Shown: in pieces, positions 24,263 to 36,574 of the stretch
How positions within the stretch are numbered: the stretch's first letter is position 1
Layout of the letters: the number at the start of each line of letters is the position of its first letter
NCBI RefSeq assembly: GCF_010389155.1
Contig: NC_057765.1
Location: 39,637,559-39,701,558, forward strand
Origin: Erigeron canadensis
Taxonomy: Eukaryota; Streptophyta; Magnoliopsida; Asterales; Asteraceae
Length of the DNA: 64,000 nt
Direction: 5' to 3'
Position numbers and translations under genes: made by a program
The notes under the pieces: model-generated
Databases searched by the model: none
What the model was told of the DNA's origin: nothing
What the model saw: the letters and a program-made list of their open reading frames with translations, nothing else

Positions 24263-24910
24263 ACATATTCTTTTCCACTGTGATTAAGTCGTTTCGACTA
24301 CAATTTGATATACAAATGTATATCAGTCCGGGTAAAAGGGATTTACCTTTGTTAGATTAAATGTATATCAGTTTGTACATATAGAAAAGCAAGAAAGTAT
24401 ATACTGATGTGAAATTGTACAAAATGATACTGATGTAGTAATGTATGTCCCATACTCGAAGCTTCATTGTATTTTCCTCGATTTTTTTACTTTATAACTC
24501 GTATTTGAATTTTTTTCAGAACTGCAACAGCATTTGACTTTATAACTCGTATTTGACTTTATAACCCGATGTGAAATTGTACAAAAAGATACTAATGTAG
24601 TAACGTATTTGGATTTTTGATTTTCTGTACATACACACAATCATTATACCTATCGGATTTAGTTAGGGTATCTTAGATTATTATTCCGAGTGAAATAAGC
24701 TAAACATAACGACAAAGCGAACTAATTGAGTCCAAAATTAACACTGATTATATTATTATGAAATAGTGTTTTGGAAATTTGGACTCATATGAATAGGGTT
24801 GGTAAGTTTTGGATTTTTTATTGGAAGAACTATATTCCAATGGTAGGCTTTGTTTTGCACTACGATTGTTAGTATTTACTACACATTCTTTTACACATAA
24901 AATAACATAA

Positions 24911-25555
<645 letters not shown>

Positions 25556-25784
25556 ATAAGAATTTAAGGTTGTATATGCTTGTAGCAAGTGTTAGTGAAC
25601 GCTTAGTGATGTACTATGTTCCACTTTTCTTAATAAATGGGCCTTTTTAAGTATTTTTATCAGCATCAATTATGATAAGCTATGTATTACATGTGAATGA
25701 TCTTAATTCATCGATCCAACACATAATCTGAAAGTTTCACGCTAAAAAAGATATAGAATTTCTTCTCACACTATATATTATATC

Positions 25785-25920
25785 AACCAACAAGATTGGA
25801 TAAGTGGTTAACGCCTTTTCATACAGAGGTCAAGGGTTCTATCCTAAGAGCCGTCGGAATAAGACTGTCTACATCTTAAGCTCCCCCTATACCCGTTTGG
25901 GGGCTTACTTGCTTAGTTTT
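25785..25920 (+). mobile_element. tRNA-derived SINE with target-site duplication
   Basis: A tRNA-like head with A box (GATAAGTGGTTAA) and B box (GGTCAAGGGTTCTATCC) is followed by a short body and a T-rich end (GCTTAGTTTT). It is bounded by a 15-bp duplication, ACTATATATTATATC at 25770 and ACTATGTATTATATC at 25921 (14 of 15 match). This is the structure of a Pol III SINE, 136 bp. Confidence 0.82.
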
Positions 25921-26491
25921 ACTATGTATTATATCGGATTCATACAATTGGAGAATTTGAAAATTGGATGGACACAATAAGGCGATTTTAAAAGAACATT
26001 TTAATTAAAACGTACACTTGAAAGAAGACATCAATGAAAAAGAGATTCATCCATTCTTTCAGGAAATCCACTCATTTTTGCTACATTTTTCGGTTACTAA
26101 AGATGATTTGCGTTGGATGTATGTGTGTTCCATAATTTTGTATCTAATAACCAAAACTTGTGTATATGTAGTCTATAGATTTTATTGAAACAAAAATTTC
26201 TGCTTCATTGAAATCAATATTTATTTTGTGCACATGCATATTTACGTTTATATTAGAGGTTGAGCTTTGTTCATATCAAAAGATGAACAAAGTTTTGATT
26301 AATAACTTGAATTAATCGGATATTTGAAGAAACATAAGATACATATCAGACTCTAGATTGTAAGGTTTTCTTTTCGTTTCAACATTATCTATTTAGTTTA
26401 ATATATATGTGAGGTAATAATGATGTGGTATCTGTTAATGAGATTGCAGTCTTGACACGTTTTATCTATTGGATTTTGAAATTGAGAAAAG

Positions 26492-29400
26492 ATGGATCAA
26501 GGTGGGCGTGCGTTTGTATCAGCGTTGAGTGTGGGAATAGGAATAGGGGTTGGGCTTGGAGTGGGTAGGACGGTGAATCGTTTGTCAAGTGCTAATGAAT
26601 CATCAACAAATGGTCTCACGCCACAAGCAATGGAGCGTGAGATGCATAGTTTGATTATGGATGGTAAAGTCAGCAAGGTCACTTTCTATGAATTTCCATA
26701 TTACCTCAGGTAATTAAGATAATCTTTGTTTAATTATAATTTTTTGCAATGATTTCTGTTTAATTCTGTTACTTATCCTTTAGAATGTCTAGATTGATTC
26801 GTGGAAGATTTGTCTCAATACGTTCTTAAGGAGAAACTCTTCTTTCATATACAGAATTTAAGAATGTTTGTTCATAACAGGAATGTATTTTAACAACTAT
26901 GGATTATCCATGTACATTGTAAATAAAATGATAGGGAAAGATATTTACTACAAAAAGTCAAAAACATAGGGTCCCTGTATAACATGAAATTTTGAATACC
27001 AGTGGCTTTGCACTATATGAATTCAGATGGCATAAAGGTTATCGTAGAACTGTATGAATTCAGACCTCCTTATTCGGCTTATAATGTTTATTTTGTTAAC
27101 CGTTTCTAACAGTGAGCAGACGAGGACTTTACTTACCAGTGCTGCCTTTGTTTACTTAAAAAATATTGACTTTTCGAGGCATACAAGGAATCTTGCTTCT
27201 GCAAGTCGAAACATATTGTTATCTGGCCCTGCTGGTTAGTTGTTTAGGTTGTTCTGTTTGTCTTGATGACAGATCTTATTATTTTATTTTTCTCTCAATT
27301 TACTTGCTGGTTGTGTATATGAAGAACTTTATCAGCAAATGCTTGCCAAAGCTTTGGCTCACTATTTTGAGGCCAAACTGCTTTTGCTTGATGTGACGGA
27401 TTTTTCACTCAAGGTAAATGTATCAGTTAAAAAAATGTTTATGATTTTTTACTTTTACAGTTATCTTAATCTTTGTCACTTTTTCCTGCCAGATGCAAAG
27501 CAAATACGGAGCTTCTGCAAAAGAAAATGTAAGCGTCTTATCCACTAATTTCGAGGATTGCATTATGTGAAATATTTTTATTATTCTGTTTATTTTATGA
27601 ATTGAATGCATTCGTCCCTTTTCTGGTGCAAGCTGATCCATTTGAACATGAGATGATCTTTATGTAGATTAACATAGTTACTAAAACACTATTCTTGCAG
27701 TCCTTGAAAAGGTCAATATCAGAAACAACTTTGGCTCGAATGTCTGGCTTATTCGAAACAGGACTGTCCGTGATTCAACCCAAACCAGAAAGAAAAGGTA
27801 TGTATAATCATCTTTTGAGTGTACAATCTTCAAGTTTAATAGAACTTCTCATTACTTGGGGGCGGATAATGACTGCTATTCCTATTGTTCAATGTCTATG
27901 TGATGATGGTGAACTGTTCTGCAGGGGGGTTACGTAGACAAAGCAGTGTGGCTGATTTTGGATCAAGGTATGAGTTATGAAAACCTTGTCCCTTGATTGT
28001 AGTATGGAGCATCCTTCGGCTTGGTGGTTGTCTATTTTTCTTTTTAACATTTTGATTTCAGAGGGCCTGAAGCTTTCCAAAATCCCCCAAACCTTCGGAG
28101 AAATGCATCTACTGCAGCTAATATGAATGAGTTGGCGTCAAACTATGTTCCTGTAAATCCAGGTAAAAAAACTTGATAACTGATGTATTGGGAGATCTCC
28201 GTGTAGCCAATAAAACCACATTGAGAGTAGGACATGGGATTAAGGGATTTAGGTTAACTCGTATAAAGCAATTTAAGAGGTTGCATGTACCAAAAATACC
28301 TTTTGATCTGTTTGACCCATTCTCTTTTTAGTTATATTTTTTACTTTTACCAATTTGACCCGTTAGGGATAAAACATAACCCAGATCTCCTTTTCTGTAG
28401 TAAACGGATCAAAGTGGATGTCATATACATTACTTTGACCCTCACAATCTTTTCATCGTGGTTTTAAATTAGTGGCAAGGATTAATCCGCTAATGGGATT
28501 GGTCCAATGTTTATTCCATAAGTAAGTACTAAATGGTGTCTTTAAAGCAGGAATCTTATGACTAAAACATAATAGAGTTCTAACAAAAGGCCTTTGGCCT
28601 AGTGGCATGGCCCGTATGAATAGGTTCTGGGTCCTAATCCCACGGTGGACTAACTGTAAATTTGTGTGAATTTATACCTTTCAAAAAAGAACATAATAGA
28701 GTTCTGATAAGTTAAAAGTCTCAAAAGGATGAATTCATTTTGGGATTCCATAAGCTATGACACTGCCTTCTTTTCAGCTCCACTTAGACGTGCAAGTAGC
28801 TGGTCTTTCGACGAAAAGCTTTTTATACAAACCCTATATAAGGTATGATGTCTCCTTTTTGCCTCTTCTCTACAAGGTTAAATTAATATTTTGCATGCAT
28901 AAAAAAACATCTTAGTCCTTTTGTAGGTTCTTACTCAAACATCAAACAACAGCCCTATAGTCTTGTATCTTAGAGATGTTGATAAGGTCCTAGGAAAATC
29001 ACAAAGGATAAACACCCTATTCCAGAAAATGTTGAAAAAATTATCTGGACCAATACTCATCCTCGGGTCACGAGTTGTGGACCTTGATAGCGACTACAAT
29101 GTGGTAGACGAGAGAGTAACTTCTGTGTTCCCATATAACATTGATATCAAACCTCCTGAAGATGAAAACCAGCTCGTTAGTTGGAAGAACCAATTGCAAG
29201 AGGACATGAAGATGATCCAGTTTCAGGATAACAGAAATCATATCAGTGAAGTGCTTGCAGCCAATGATCTTGACTGTGATGATCTTGGTTCGTTATGTGT
29301 AGCTGACACGATTGTTCTCAGTAAATATATCGATGAAGTTGTGGTATCAGCAATCTCTTATCATCTAATGAATACCAAGTATCCTGATTACCGAAATGGA

Positions 29401-31475
29401 AAACTAGTTATTTCTGCTGCAAGGTCAGGTCATTATATATGCGAATATTGTTCTACTATTGTCTGTGTTTAATGCTAACCATTTGCCTTGAAAACGGAGC
29501 AGCTTGGCCCATGGATTGAATCTGTTCCATGGAGGTAGATCTACAGAAAATCAATTGCCAAAGGTTAGAGCTCTATTTGTGCAACTTCATGAAAGCTAAA
29601 GATGGAAATTTCATTATGATTAATATACATGATTATAGGATGTTACTGGTGGGAATAATGCGGCTGACACGAAACCAGAAACAAAACCTGAAGCCGCAGC
29701 TCCTAGTGAAGCAGAAGCTTCGGCTCCTAAAAATGCTGATAATGCTGCTCCCCCACCAGCAAAAGCTCCCGTAAGTCCAACATTTTCGATAGTTATTTTG
29801 TTAAATATACTGTTAGAGGTGCCATTTGTCCCCCAAAAGTTATGATAACTTATGTGTTTTTACCAACCACTAGAGGTGTCAAAACGGGTGGGTTCGATAA
29901 TGGGAACCAGAAGTGGTTGCCTTAGACAGAAACTTATTTGTCCCCATTTTTAAGTTCTTACATTGATAATGAGTGTGTGAAAAGTAATCAAGAAACAAAA
30001 AATTGAAACTTTCAGGAAGTTCCTACAGACAAGAAATTTGAGATATTGCATCTTACATCTTTAATGACCCATGTTTTTAAAGTAAATGACTGAAATTAAT
30101 CTAATTTCAGGAAGTTCCTCCAGACAATGAATTTGAGAAACGCATCAGGCCTGAAGTCATACCGGCAAACGAGATTGGTGTAACTTTTGCTGATGTTGGT
30201 GCTCATAGTGAGATCAAAGAATCACTTCAAGAACTAGTGATGCTACCTCTACGCCGACCAGACTTATTTGTGGGAGGTCTTCTAAAGCCATGTAGAGGAA
30301 TATTATTATTTGGCCCCCCAGGAACCGGGAAAACTATGATGGCTAAGGCCATTGCTAATGAGTCTGGAGCAAGCTTCATTAATGTTTCTATGTCTACCAT
30401 TACTTCAAAGTGGTTTGGTGAAGATGAAAAGAATGTTCGGGCCTTGTTCACTCTCGCAGCTAAGGTTTCACCAACTATCATATTTGTGGATGAGGTAGAT
30501 AGCATGTTGGGTTCACGTGGAAAAGGTGGAGAGCATGAAGCTATGCGGAAGATTAAGAATGAGTTCATGACCCATTGGGATGGGCTGCTATCTAAACCTG
30601 GTGAAAGAATTCTTGTTCTTGCTGCGACCAATAGACCATTTGACCTTGATGAAGCAATTATCCGGCGTTTTGAAAGAAGGTAAACTTTTAAACTATGCAT
30701 CACTGAACGATGCTATCTAGAATATGAAATAATGTCTTATTTGGTGAATAGGATAATGGTTGGGTTACCATCTGTAGAGCAAAGGGAAATGATCATGAAA
30801 ACTCTTTTATCCAAAGAAAAAGTCATTGACGGATTGGACTTCAGAGAGATTGCAAATATGACAGAAGGGTTCAGTGGAAGTGATTTGAAGGTAGTATTTT
30901 TTTTTTTTTTCCTTTGGTTAGTATAGTAACATGCTACTAACAAATGTCTTCGTTGAAACTACAGAACTTGTGTACAACAGCAGCTTATCGACCCGTTAGA
31001 GAGTTGATCCAGCAAGAAAGAAAAAAGGACATTGTAAGTATAGTAACACACTGAAATCATCGGTCTTCTTTTTCATGCATAATATATGTATGTTTCAAGT
31101 GTTTGAAAACGGCTTCTGTATAACTGAAGGCGAAAAAAATCCAAGCCGAGACTGGTGTTGACTCTCAAACCCCAGAAGAAACTACAGAGCAGAGGGTGAT
31201 AACTATCAGGCCGCTCAACATGAAGGACTTCAGGGAAGCCAAAAGCCAGGTTCTCTATCTATCTCTGCTTATTTTCGCATTAGGATTATGAACAGTTTAC
31301 TATAGAAGATTGTAACCAAGTTGAGTATATTTATATATGTATTGATTTTCTTCCTATGCAGGTTGCCGCTAGTTTTGCAGCCGAGGGATCAATAATGAGC
31401 GAGCTAAAGCAATGGAATGACCAATTTGGGGAGGGGGGTTCAAGGAAAAAAGAGCAGTTAAGTTACTTTCTGTGA
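26492..31475 (+). CDS. AAA-type ATPase (spastin/katanin-like meiotic clade, plant At4g28000-like)
   Basis: Sixteen exons join in frame to 823 aa: 26492-26709, 27113-27234, 27325-27413, 27493-27528, 27701-27797, 27925-27967, 28062-28162, 28778-28842, 28927-29423, 29503-29563, 29639-29770, 30111-30679, 30752-30890, 30965-31033, 31130-31249, 31362-31475. The N-terminus has a glycine-rich hydrophobic segment (GIGIGVGLGVG), possibly a membrane anchor. The middle resembles a degenerate AAA-like region (SGPAELYQQMLAKALAHYFE, LILGSRV). An alanine/proline-rich linker (exon 11) precedes the AAA core: Walker A GPPGTGKT (555-562), Walker B IIFVDEVD (610-617), AATNRPFDLDEAIIRRFERR with arginine finger, and a C-terminal Vps4-like end. 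The C-terminus SRKKEQLSYFL is conserved in this plant family as I know it. Its substrate is not established; relatives remodel microtubules or membrane-bound complexes. Intron 7 holds a SINE and intron 11 a duplicated exon-like copy. Confidence 0.95.
28582..28689 (+). mobile_element. SINE in intron 7 of the AAA ATPase gene, 16-bp TSD
   Basis: A tRNA-like head (A box GGCCTAGTGGC, B box GGTTCTGGGTCCTAATCCC) is followed by a short tail ending CCTTTCAAAAAAG. It is bounded by a perfect 16-bp duplication AACATAATAGAGTTCT at 28566-28581 and 28690-28705. The tail motif CCTTTCAAAA is shared with the SINE at 35260-35482. Confidence 0.85.
30016..30081 (+). other. Candidate cassette exon (duplicated start of exon 12)
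   Basis: Intron 11 of the AAA ATPase gene holds a second copy of the first 27 bp of exon 12 together with its 3' splice site: TTTCAG then GAAGTTCCTACAGACAAG, against TTTCAG then GAAGTTCCTCCAGACAAT at 30111. From 30016 the frame stays open for 22 codons (EVPTDKKFEI...) to a possible donor AAA/GTAAAT at 30082. Inclusion would add 22 residues between 487 and 488, just before the AAA core, without a frameshift. It could equally be a non-functional duplication. Confidence 0.45.
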
Positions 31476-31982
31476 GTTTCATCACCTCGTGCTTAAACCT
31501 CTACAATTGTCTTTACAAGTAGTTTAAGCCCAACCATTATCCGATAACATGAACCCTTCAACAGCCTTATGTACACAGAAGGGTTAATTGTCAACCATGC
31601 TATATCAAACACTTTGGGTCGGTTAGGTTGCGTTATTAGGGGTATACAAGAGACCCTTCTTTGAAGGGAAACCGTGTTGTAATGTTATTATTTTTTGAGC
31701 TATCTATTTGTTAGTACATGAAAACAAACAATGTAACATTTTGATGGTTATGTAAAATGTAAACTGATATGATTATTTATACAACTTGGTGTCATATATA
31801 AGTGTGTTTCTTTCTTATTGATGCAATTTTCCAATCAGTTTGTGAGTGTCATGATGTATTCAAAAGCTAAGATTAAATTTGCAGAATCTATATCACAAAA
31901 TCTGTAAATCAGTCAGGACAATCTAAGTTATATCGAGTAAATAATGGGCTTACAATATCAACCCGGAGCCAGAGTCCCAAAT

Positions 31983-31985
<3 letters not shown>

Positions 31986-32041
<56 letters not shown>
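31986..32041. repeat. (AT)n microsatellite
   Basis: About 28 uninterrupted AT units, some 510 bp after the AAA ATPase stop codon. Confidence 0.95.
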
Positions 32042-32043
<2 letters not shown>

Positions 32044-33400
32044 TGATTCCTGAAAACACCAACGGGATACAATTATAATAACTTATTCGGGAAAATTTCG
32101 GGCAATTTAAAGCCTTTAATTGTAAACTGCACCCACTTTTCCTACTTTACCATTTTCACAAAAAGTCACATGCCTCCACCAACAAACCTAGTTGGTAACA
32201 ATCATACCTACTTAATGAAGTAAAATACGGACTTATATAAATATATGTTATTAGGTTGGACGTAGCATTAGATCGAACTATGAAAGTTGTCAGATGTCGA
32301 CGTACGTACAGAGGGTGTTTGAGATTGCCTTTTTTTTCCGCTCATTTGTTCATTCTTTTTTTTTTTTTAAAGCATATTAACAACTAAGCTGACTAGGTTG
32401 AGTGTCATGTCATACTAGTAATGCATATACACACCAATGCATTTCATCAATCTAGATTCAAATGACATAAAAGGTATTCGAAAGACAATATCAAATAATG
32501 CTCTAAAGCTACAGGGCTACAGTAGCAGCTTAACCTACTATATAAATCGATAGATATTCGTTATAGTCTGGAATCATGGTTTTCATAACTACCAAGTGAT
32601 GAACTTTGCCATAATCTACACAATCCTTGCAAAAGTCTACTTTAATTTATTCGATTCATATATTCCATATTTTGCAATTGCAACCAACACGTACGACTGG
32701 TTCCTTTGTCATCACAACGTACAAAATTTAAGCTGTTTCTTCACGGGAAATAAATAGAATCCAACATACAATTTTGTTTTTTGCCAATCAACTTTTTATG
32801 AAAAAATAACTATGTCAGTTAACTTAGCTAGCTTTAATTACCATTTTCTTTTATATATGTCGATCGATCGATCATATATGACACTGTAGCCTCCTTTTGA
32901 ATCTTTTAATAAATGTACACAAGGTAAGTTAGTCTTACTTTTTGAGATTACATGCATCGCCGATCTATATATATATATATATATATGCTTCACTTTTTCC
33001 AAATTTTATGTATCGATTTTTTCATGTTTGATTGTGCAATAATGATTTTTCATATTTCATTCTGTGACCAATTTGTGTAGATGCAAATCAAAAGTTATAT
33101 AAGCACGTAGAGTAATAAATACAACTAGTAATGGTAGCTAGCTATACATCCGCACGGACCGCACAAGTTAAATATTTTGATCGGACAAATTTATGTTTTG
33201 TGACTTTTTGGACACTTTGAACATAACCTATTAATTATAATACCCATATAGCTAGCTATATATATATATATTTGCATAGGTAATAAGACCATTAATACTT
33301 ATAAATGCTAGCAAATTTAGTCATGTGGAATTACATGTATGACGAGTTATTGAGCTCTGCTGGTTTATTCAAATTGTCAAAGTGTAGCTGTTAAAAAAAG
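32042..33400. other. gene-free stretch
   Basis: AT-rich DNA with short simple repeats: (CGAT)n at about 32860, (AT)n near 32966-32986 and 33256-33270. No gene recognised. Confidence 0.35.
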
Positions 33401-33401
33401 T

Positions 33402-33584
33402 AAAGATTCCCTCAAGTTGATCCTAACATGACAGTTATGTTAGGGTGATCTTAGCCTTTGAATGAAATTCAAGGGCCAAGATTCAAAGATGATCTTTGAA
33501 TCTTTTTAAATCTTGATCATTGATTTTCATAAGGGTTAAGATTTCTCCAACTTAAAGTTGAGAACTCGACTTGAGGTAATCCTT
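33402..33584. mobile_element. Inverted-repeat element (MITE-like)
   Basis: The left end AAAGATTCCCTCAAGTTGA is mirrored by the right end, whose complement reads AAGGATTACCTCAAGTCGA. The interior has further self-complementary stretches (GATTCAAAGATGATCTTTGAATC). The end motif recurs in the inverted repeat at 37346-37404. Confidence 0.55.
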
Positions 33585-34114
33585 ACCCGGGTCAAAGTTT
33601 AGATAGCATAAATATAATGAGTACAATTGATAAACATATGTCTGTATATTCATGACCCTCATTTCACTCTTTTATGAACTACATTTATTAAAAAATGTTG
33701 ATAAGAAACTAGCGATCCAAACAATCAGAACAAATAAAAAGCTATTATAGGTCAATCGACTAATAAAGTAATAAGTGGACTAGATTTTACAAAATTTGGT
33801 TTTGTTTACATAAAAAATGAAATGAGAAAAAAATTACTAATATACCACTAAATTTCTTTATATTGTATGTTCAAAGTTCAAACTCAATACGATACTGTAT
33901 TGGGAAAGTGTCTAATGAAAAGGGTATATATTTTAGATAATTTTTTGTGTATATATCAATATCAATTTAACAATATGTAAAACAAAACTTTTTCTTGTAT
34001 AAAATATCAAAACAAATTTTATCTTCTACACAAATGTGATACCGTTTAATTATTTAAATAAAACTTTTAGAAGATTTTTTTTACAATATAACTTTCAAGA
34101 ATAGAATTTAATAT

Positions 34115-34515
34115 ATACGAGAGTAAGTATCCGCGTGTTGCGGCGGTGAGATGCTGGGATGATAGGTCATAAAGTGTGATAGCCAAAGGCCTTAATCGTA
34201 TGGGTTCTACCCTCGGATTTAAAAATTCGTCGAAAGTATATTGAATGACATCTCTAATGAAAGAACATGAAATTTTAGAAAACCCATATAATTTTTATAA
34301 TTTATCGATGTACGGTTTGTGAGATAAAAGATTTTAAATGAATTGTAGGAGTAAATGATTTATGGAGGAGAGAGAAAAAAGATAATTGGTTGAGATTTGA
34401 GGAGAGAGAAATGGTGTTTGGTAATATAGAATTGATATAAGGGACATTTTGGGGAAGTAAATGTTGAAACTTAAAATTTTAGACAGGGAAAATCTGCTTT
34501 ATAATATAGTATAGA
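34115..34515 (-). mobile_element. Helitron-like non-autonomous copy A
   Basis: On the minus strand it starts TCTATACTATATTATAA, a typical Helitron 5' end (TC, inserted next to a T). Near its 3' end is the short hairpin CCGCCGCAACACGCGG about 20 bp before the boundary. It contains no coding sequence and ends TACTCTCG rather than the canonical CTRR. Two related copies lie at 36171-36574 and 36575-36997. Confidence 0.55.
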
Positions 34516-34655
34516 TATCAACCAATAGATATTTAAGTAAAATTTACATTAGAATATTATTAAGGCTGAGGCTAATGAACAGTAGTTTTTTTTGCTTTTT
34601 CTGTACAACAAATATTAGACATATATATTTGGTAAATGAGATAATAAACAAAAAA

Positions 34656-34727
34656 TTGATTTAGTTTAGTTGGACTTGGGCTCCACTTATGGTGTAAAGG
34701 GCGTGGGTTCGAGTCCCCTCATCGCTA
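34656..34727 (+). other. tRNA-like sequence inside the Helitron
   Basis: An A-box-like TTTAGTTTAGTTGG and a perfect B box GGGTTCGAGTCCC are spaced as in a tRNA over about 72 nt, but acceptor-stem pairing is poor. It is a decayed tRNA pseudogene or SINE head, not a working tRNA. Confidence 0.45.
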
Positions 34728-35016
34728 CTCTTTAATTTTTTTTCCAATCTTTTTAGATATTACATTTTCAACCCTTTAAACTTTACATATATAACCCTGA
34801 CCTTTTTACATTTGATGATTTGGTGTATTAGTTTAGTTCACTTTGTTGAATTTTTTTTTTTTTTGCTTTCAAACTTTTTTGTTTAGAAATTAGTTACATT
34901 TTTTTAGAACTTTTTGATTTATTTGTTTTCCAATTATTATTTGTTTTCATAACTTTTTTTTTGCAATTAGACACATATTTCCACCATTAACCGATTTTCT
35001 TACATCTAAAACTTTC

Positions 35017-35148
35017 TGGTAAGTACCACAACATGCTTTAAACACCGACGCCGCCCTTCCTGGTAAGTACCACAACATGCTTCAAACACCGACACCACCC
35101 TTCCTGATAAGTACCACAACATGCTTTAAACATCGACGCCGCCCAACG
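35017..35148 (+). repeat. Three tandem copies of a 44-bp unit
   Basis: Units start TGGTAAGTACCACAACATGC at 35017, 35061 and (TGATAAG variant) 35105, each ending in an ACACCGACGCCGCCC-type stretch. The last unit runs into the Helitron 3' hairpin. Confidence 0.9.
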
Positions 35149-35259
35149 GGCGGCACCAGAACTTTCTAGTTTAAAAGTATAACAACATTATATTGAAAAT
35201 ATATTTAAAAGAATGTTAACATAAGCCATTAAACATATCAAGGGTTTTAGATGAAAATC

Positions 35260-35482
35260 TATACCAACGAGCAATTAGCTCAATGATATAAGGTATATCA
35301 CACAAGTCTCTCATTGTTGCAAGTCCTAGGCTTAAGTCTTGTTGAGGGATTGAGTTTTATCTCAATTAAATATTGAGAATTTTTCCTCCCCCGATGTATT
35401 GAGGTAAAGGGGTTCTCGCGCGGACCAGATTAAAACAATGTATCCCCTGTTGAGTAATTGATCCACACCTTTCAAAACAAAA
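35260..35482 (+). mobile_element. SINE, about 220 bp
   Basis: The head GAGCAATTAGCTCAATGATA resembles a tRNA A-box region, with a B-box-like GTCCTAGGCTTAAGTC downstream. The 3' end is CACACCTTTCAAAACAAA, like the SINE at 28582-28689. A short duplication ATGAAAAT flanks it at 35251 and 35483. Confidence 0.55.
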
Positions 35483-35562
35483 ATGAAAATTTAAAAACAT
35501 GAAGCGACTTTATGAGCTCTGAAAGTCTGAACGAGACCTAAATGACAAAGTTACCGATTATT

Positions 35563-35650
35563 GCGGGCCCCCATGTCCGTAATGGTAAATCTGGCAGAGA
35601 AAATAGCGGGCCCCCTGTCAGTGTCAGAGTATTAGCGGCGACGTCGCCGC
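35563..35650. mobile_element. DNA-transposon subterminal fragment (CACTA-like) with perfect palindrome
   Basis: GCGGGCCCCC-x-TGTCCGTAATGG ... AAATCTGGCAGAG ... CGGGCCCCCTGTCA at 35563-35620 matches, inverted, the core of the MITE at 43645-43808. Next to it lies the perfect 16-bp palindrome GCGGCGACGTCGCCGC (35635-35650), a type seen in subterminal regions of some plant CACTA elements. No CACTA terminus is visible, so boundaries are unknown. Confidence 0.45.
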
Positions 35651-36170
35651 AAATGCCTTGGTCGGGTTGACTTTTGCCTGGTGGTGTTACTCTGCGCCTT
35701 TAAAAATAAAAAATAATAAAATTAAATTAACCTATATATTTTTGCAAAAAAAAAGGAACTTCATGTTTGAATACTCATCTTTCTACCCCCAAATTGTTTT
35801 TCGAAATACAGAACGGATAAATAGTTTATACCTTTAATTTTGGTGCGTTCACAGTCACATTGAGACGGGAACAGATGGGAAGTTCGCCCTCCAGTTCTAT
35901 TCCTTTGGATGAGACGGCGGTTTCCGAAAAGTCTTTTTTCTTTTGGTGGAGCACACTAACAATTTCCTATTCTTACCAGTTCCGGTCTCTTTGACCTGAT
36001 CAGGTTTTCCTCGTATTATCAATTCCCTTGTCGGATTCAAATATTGACAACACCCTAAAGTGTTTGCTTGCATACTTATTTGTGAGATTGCTAATATTTA
36101 CAACCTTCTAATTGCCTTTATATATGTTATAAGTTTATATATTATTATTATTGGTATAGATATTATATAT

Positions 36171-36574
36171 TATGAGAGTAAGTATCCGTGCGTTGCGGCG
36201 GTGAGATGATGGAAGTGATAGGTCATAGAGTGTGATAGGCAAATGCCTTAACCGTATGGGTTCCGCCCACGGATTTAAAAATTCGTCGAAAGTATATCGA
36301 ATGACATCTCTAATGAAAGAGAATAAAATTTTAAGACACCCATATAATTTTTATAATTTATCGATGTACGATTTGTGAAATAAAAGATTTTGAATGAATT
36401 GAAGGAATAAATGATTTATGGGGGAGAGAAAAAAAATGATTGGTTGAAATTTAATGAGAGAGAAATGATATAATAGTTATTTTAGATAAATATAGAATAT
36501 ATAGGAGGGCATTTTGGGAAAGTAAATATTGAAACTTAAAATTTAGACAAGGGAATTTATTTTATAATACGAGA
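36171..36574 (-). mobile_element. Helitron-like non-autonomous copy B
   Basis: Shares with copies A and C the blocks GTATCCGNGCGTTGCGGCGG, GATTTAAAAATTCGTCGAAA, TATAATTTATCGATGTACG and ATGATTTATGG (plus-strand reading). The minus-strand 5' end reads TCTCGTATTATAAAATAAA at 36574. It abuts copy C. Confidence 0.55.

Larger units (their letters stand above)
34550..35169 (+). mobile_element. Helitron-type element with canonical 3' end
   Basis: The 3' end is textbook: hairpin GCCGCCCAACGGGCGGC (35138-35154), 11 nt, then CTAG (35166-35169) followed by T. Three 44-bp tandem units lie directly upstream. The 5' boundary is not clear; I place it near the stretch AAGGCTGAGGCTAATGAACA. The body carries a tRNA-like sequence (34656-34727). 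Confidence 0.6.

Noticed and set aside
30227..30703. 158-codon open frame antisense to the AAA core exon
   Set aside because: Shadow of exon 12 of the AAA ATPase gene.
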